This document shows, piece by piece, positions 59,871 to 64,000 of a DNA stretch of 64,000 nucleotides (the first letter of the stretch is position 1; every line of letters begins with the position of its first letter). The position numbers and the translations under genes are program-made. The stretch is from Muscardinus avellanarius. Taxonomy: Eukaryota > Chordata > Mammalia > Rodentia > Gliridae. The notes below the pieces were generated by a model that was given only the letters and a program-made list of their open reading frames with translations, did no database searches and was not told the origin of the DNA. The stretch is from the NCBI GenBank assembly GCA_963383645.1, contig OY726564.1, positions 107,763,540-107,827,539 on the forward strand. The letters are read 5' to 3'.

Positions 59871-62383
59871 ATCTCTTTGAGCCCTGGTCTCATTGGTAAG
59901 ATGGGAGAACTGGACCGGACGTCGGGGGCCTCCACAGTCAGCAGTGGCCAGCGAAGCCCCTGGGCCTCATTCCAAACTGCAGGGTCGGCACCTTCGCCTC
60001 ACTCACACCCGCCGTTTAAACCAGCTGACTGCTCCTCAGCCTTCAAACCAGTCCTCATCACTAAGGGTCAAACTGAAGTCCTCGGAGAAATTAAGTCCAG
60101 GGACTCAGATCCCAAGTACACAGTCTCCCCTCCCAGAACGCCTGAGCAGCTCGGGGCCGCGTGCAGCCACTTTGGGGCACCCAAGCCCAGGGTGAGGGCC
60201 GAGGCGGGGATGGACGGGGGGCCCGGCTCCTCCAGGGGGCCGCGGTGGAGGCCCGCCCAGGCCCCTGGACCTGAGGGGCCACCAGTGCCCTTTAGTGGCC
60301 CCCGAGGCTGGTCAGCTTGTGTCCTCTCGGGAGGGCCCTTGGCTGCCTCCGCAGGCGCCACGTAACCTGCAGGGCAGCATTGCAGGCCCTGCCTCCACCC
60401 AGCACAGCCAGCCGAGCCGCCACGTGGTGTGGCCGGTCAGTCCTCGGCCAGCGGGTCACCAGGGGAAAGAGCAGAGCGGGAGGGGCAGGGCAGCGGCGGG
60501 CACCCTGCGCTCTCCAGGCTCCATCCACGAGTCCAAGGAGGACCTCTGGGCCTGCGGCCTCTGGGCCGGTGACCAGGACCGTCCCCAGCTCCTGGATCTG
60601 GGCCTCGAGTCAAGTCAGAAGACAGCTCTCTCCTTTCCTCTTGTTCTTTTCCTTCAGTAGTGGGGAATGCACCTGCTTTACCTCAGAGCTACATCCCAGC
60701 CCTATTTTTTTGTTATTGTTATCTATTTTTACTGGGGATTGGACCCAGGGACATTCTACTTCTGAGTTATACCCCCAGTCCTATTTTATTTTTTTATTTT
60801 GAAACAGAGTCTCTCACTAAATTGCAGAGGACCTCACTAAATTACTGAGGCTGGCCGCAAACCTGTGATCCTCCTGTCTCAGCCTCCCAAGTACTGGGAT
60901 TACAAACATGCACCACCATGCCTGGCTTTTATTTTGAAACAGGGTCTCACTAAGTTACTGAGGCCTCAGACCTGCAACCCTCCTGTCTGAGCCTCCCAGT
61001 TACTAGGATTATAGGTGTCCACCACCATACCTGGCTTCTCTTCAAATCACTGGAGCAGCCTCGGATGCCCTGCCATCTCGCAGGTGACAACATCATCGAG
61101 CCTTATCCAGCAGAGGTCTCGCCATCCACAAAGAAAGCCCCTCGAGCAAGTTTAAAGCCCCTCCATCTTGTTGAGGGTCCACCCTGAAACAGGTCTGCCT
61201 TCCACAGCTCGCCCCACCACTCCAAGCCTGGACGAAGCCACCCCCACTTCCCCATCCTCACCTTTGCACCCCAGAGCCTTAGGGAAACCCCTGCAAGTGT
61301 GTGCCAACCAGCGGAGGGGGAGGGCGCGGTGAGGCGAGGGAGGCAGCCATCGCAGGACTTCTGCCAAGCCTGCAAGTTCTGTGAGGCCTTCACATGGAAC
61401 CTCCGTAAGAGCTGGGCCAGTTATTTCTGTCTGCTTCCTGCAAAGCCAGTTCAAGAGCCCGGAGTGCACAGCACCACAAAGGCAGGGAAACGGGGCGCGG
61501 TGAAGTCCCCCAGGGCAGCGTTGCACGCACGCCTACCACCTACCGAGAACACGCACTTCCTCAACATGCTCCCCCTGAGCTTCACGCCAGGGACCTCCTC
61601 ATGATCAGAACCAGAGGCTCTGAGGCCACGCTGAACTTAGTGGGAGGCCACAGCCAGGCATGGGGGTGCACGCCCGGGATCCCAGTACTCAGGAGGCTGA
61701 GATGGGAGGATCTCAGGTTTGCAGCCAGCCTCAGCAAGTAGTGAGACTCAGCAACCCAGGGAGACGCTTTCAAAGTAAAAGCAAAAAAAGGGCTGGGGGG
61801 GGGGGTAACTCAGAGGCAGAATGCTCTTGGGCTCAATAAAACATGTACCATTAACAGGAAACACTGCCGCCCTCTGAGGGGGCCTTCCCTGGGAATTGTC
61901 ATGGTCGCTTATGATAGGTCAGGTCCCTCCTCCTCCCCTCACAGGACAGGAGGCGGATCTGGAAGCCAGAAGCAGAGAAGTTGCAGGACTCGAGGGGTAG
62001 GACTCCAAAGGTCAAGAGAGGACAGGCATTCCCACACGCTAGCCCCACCCTAGGACCCCCATAAGCACCTCCACTTCTGCTGAGGTCATCGGTCCCTTCC
62101 CCCACTGTCGGCAGACCTCGCCCAAAGGTGCCAGGTAATTAAAGAGGCCTGATCTCACCTAATAACTTGCCTGGTTTTTGCCTCCTTTGTGACCCCCGAT
62201 TCAATTTCAACTTTACGGTTTTTACTTCACCTTACACTACAAGGTTGGCTTGAAAACACCCTCAGATGGCGCACCCTCTGCATTAACTGGACAGAGTGTG
62301 GGGCAGGGCAGTTGCAGGGAGCCCCTAGGGAGCCTGACTTCCTGCTCCCTCCCCCACGGGGACCTGCTGTCCCCGGACCTCAC

Positions 62384-62559
62384 CTGAGAAAAAGGAAGAT
62401 GTTCCTTGGGGCCTCGCCCTGGCCCTCGAGGGCCCGGGGTTCCAGGTGTGGCACTAGGAGCTCCAGCAGCCCTGGGTGCAGCTTCTCGGCCTCATCAAAG
62501 ATGAACAGGCTTTGGTGGCAGCGCTGCTGCGTCCTCTGGATCTGGCTGGTCAGCTGCTC
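62384..62559 (-). CDS. TOR3A: TOR3A exon with Walker B motif
   Basis: Read on the - strand, the exon follows CCCTGTGCAG and begins EQLTSQIQRTQQRC. It then gives the Walker B segment SLFIFDEAEKLHPGL, with the Asp-Glu pair that binds magnesium and activates water in AAA+ proteins, and ends NIFLFL plus two bases before GTGAGG. Torsins need activators (LAP1/LULL1) for hydrolysis. The exon starts in phase 0 and ends in phase 2. The preceding exon, with Walker A, is outside the window. Confidence 0.93.
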
Positions 62560-63082
62560 CTGCACAGGGCACAGGGAGCGGCTAGGGTATACTCAGCTTC
62601 CCAGGACAGGCAGGATCCCCAGGCAGGGTCCCACCCTCCCAAGCTGCCCGCAAGCAGTTGGGGCGGGCCCAGTGAAGGCGGTCAGCCATGGCCCAGCAAT
62701 TCCCATGTCTCCCTCATTCCACCTGGTGGGTTTTTCTTGTGCTACTGGGGATTGAACCTAGGCACATTCCTCCGGGCTATACCCCCAGACCGATTTTTTA
62801 TTCTTTATTTTGAAACAGTGTCTCACTGAGTTGCAAAGGACCTCACTCAGTAGCTGTCTGTCTGCAAACCCCAGGATCCTCCTCTCTCAGTCTCCCAAAT
62901 GCTGGGATTACAAGCATGCGCCACCACGCCCAGCTTTCTTTTTAATTTTTATTTACAAACAGGGTCTTGCTAAGTTGATGAAACTGGCTTTTAATCTGTG
63001 ATCCTCCTGTCTCAGCCTCCCAGGTACTGAGATTACAGGCATCCACCTGGTTTTTATTTATTTTATTTTATTTATTTATTTT

Positions 63083-63088
<6 letters not shown>

Positions 63089-63131
<43 letters not shown>
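63089..63131. repeat. TG microsatellite
   Basis: About 21 TG units at the start of a - SINE, preceded by TTTA-rich sequence. Confidence 0.97.
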
Positions 63132-63133
<2 letters not shown>

Positions 63134-63805
63134 TGGTACTGGGGGTGGAACCCAGAGGCTTTCTACTTCCGGACTTTACTCCCAGACCTATTTTATATTT
63201 TATTTGGAAACAGGGTCTCACTAAGTTGCTGAGAGCCTCACTAAGTAGCCGAAGCTGGTTTAGAACCTGTGCGATCCTCCTGTCTCAGCCTCCCAAGCGC
63301 TGGGATTACAAGCGTGCGCCACCACGTCCAGCTTTAATGGGTTTTGAGTGAAGAAACCCACTGGCCTGGAAGCATGTGGGAAGAAGCCCTTCCACCAAGC
63401 ACTCCTCTCCAGGACTAGGGCAGGGGCGGCTCCGCTGCAGTGCTAGGCAGGAGGGGCTCTGGCCCGCGGCAGCCTGGGCCCTGGCCTGGGCCTGGGCTCA
63501 GGAAGCCAGCTGCCTGCGGTGACTCAGACAGTGACACAGGATCCAGCCCAAGACTTACGCAAGCTCCCCAGGACACTGTAAACCTGTGTGCTGAGAGCTA
63601 CCAGGCGCGGTCATCCATCTTGCTGCAGTGAGTTTGCTCATCCCTGGCTTTTCATTTTGTTACTGGGGATTGAACCCGGGAGCAATCTACCTCCAAGCTA
63701 CGCCCCCGGCTTTTATTTTGAAAGAGAGTCTTGCTAAATTGCTGAGGTTGGCCTCAAACATGAAATGCCCTGCTCTCAGCTTCCCGAATCTGAGGGCTTG
63801 TGGCA

Positions 63806-63807
<2 letters not shown>

Positions 63808-63859
<52 letters not shown>

Positions 63860-63887
63860 AGGGAGGGAGGGAGGGAGGGAGGGAGAA

Positions 63888-63921
<34 letters not shown>
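63808..63921. repeat. Compound GA, GGGA and GT tract
   Basis: A GA run, then GGGA units, then about 15 GT units next to a - SINE that runs to the window edge. Confidence 0.97.
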
Positions 63922-63928
<7 letters not shown>

Positions 63929-64000
63929 GGATTGACCCAGGGGTGTTCTACCTCTGAGCTACACCCCTAGCCCCATTTTGTACTTTGAAACAGGATCTCA

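Larger units (their letters stand above)
57648..62383 (-). other. TOR3A: TOR3A intron between Walker B and sensor-1 exons
   Basis: A - SINE at 57835-58000, a run of + SINEs at 58480-59870, - SINEs at 60655-60930 and 60930-61040, and a + SINE at 61650-61850. Unique GC-rich blocks lie at 58010-58470, 59880-60650, 61045-61640 and 61860-62340. Their open frames have no recognisable domain and I do not call them genes. Confidence 0.7.
55195..64000 (-). other. TOR3A: TOR3A gene, 3' part (last three coding exons)
   Basis: Torsin-3A is an AAA+ ATPase-like protein of the endoplasmic reticulum lumen. Three - strand exons with GT/AG junctions and compatible phases (176, 125 and 251 nt including the stop) encode the C-terminal part of the ATPase module: Walker B, sensor 1 and the small C-terminal domain with the torsin GCK motif. 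Walker A and the signal peptide would lie in exons right of the window. Convergence with ABL2 matches the human locus and is why I name TOR3A rather than another torsin. Confidence 0.9.
62560..64000 (-). other. TOR3A: TOR3A intron reaching the window edge
   Basis: SINEs on - at 62735-62936, 62937-63050, 63131-63334, 63655-63790 and 63920-64000 (cut by the edge). A TG repeat (63089-63131) and a GA/GGGA/GT tract (63808-63921) are present. The unique block 63340-63640 shows nothing recognisable. Confidence 0.65.

Noticed and set aside
59877..60660. Several open frames of 90-160 codons in a GC-rich block
   Set aside because: No domain, no splice sites in a consistent frame, and the block lies in a TOR3A intron; both strands are open because of base composition.

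Overview
The window is mammalian nuclear DNA, almost certainly from a non-murid rodent. The coding parts are small exons with GT/AG introns. The dominant repeat is a dimeric SINE made of a 7SL-derived B1-like left half and a tRNA-derived ID-like right half joined by an A-rich linker. This matches the B1-dID layout known from squirrels, dormice, beavers and some other rodents. I cannot resolve the species from the sequence alone.

Two protein-coding genes are supported, placed tail to tail. On the + strand, bases 9911-51690 carry ABL2 (ARG tyrosine kinase): first exon 1A, a 63-nt cassette exon, the SH3, SH2 and kinase exons, and one large last exon with the C-terminal tail and a 3' UTR of about 8.9 kb. 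Joined, the exons encode 1162 residues with no internal stop. On the - strand, the last three coding exons of TOR3A (torsin-3A) lie at 62559-62384, 57647-57523 and 56426-56176; its earlier exons lie beyond the right edge. The ABL2-TOR3A neighbourhood is the one known from human chromosome 1q25, which supports the call of ABL2 rather than ABL1.

Bases 1-9300 lie upstream of exon 1A and hold only repeats. They are probably intron for transcripts that start at the distal, myristoylated exon 1B, which I do not see here. The region before exon 1A carries three AP-1-type sites and one CRE-type site. The introns hold stacked and nested SINEs, two solo LTRs of one ERV family with clean 6-bp target duplications, two older related LTR-like copies, L1 and MIR relics, an alpha-tubulin processed pseudogene (24652-25904) and a 5S rRNA pseudogene (24216-24285). 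The 3.4 kb between the two genes holds SINEs and a local direct duplication.

I found no undescribed system of genes. The points most worth a second look are an in-frame 309-nt retained intron (exitron) inside the ABL2 last exon, the paired filled and empty SINE sites in the two LTR copies, repeated use of two positions inside SINEs as landing sites, multimeric ID modules, and opposed SINE pairs in the ABL2 3' UTR that could fold into double-stranded RNA.
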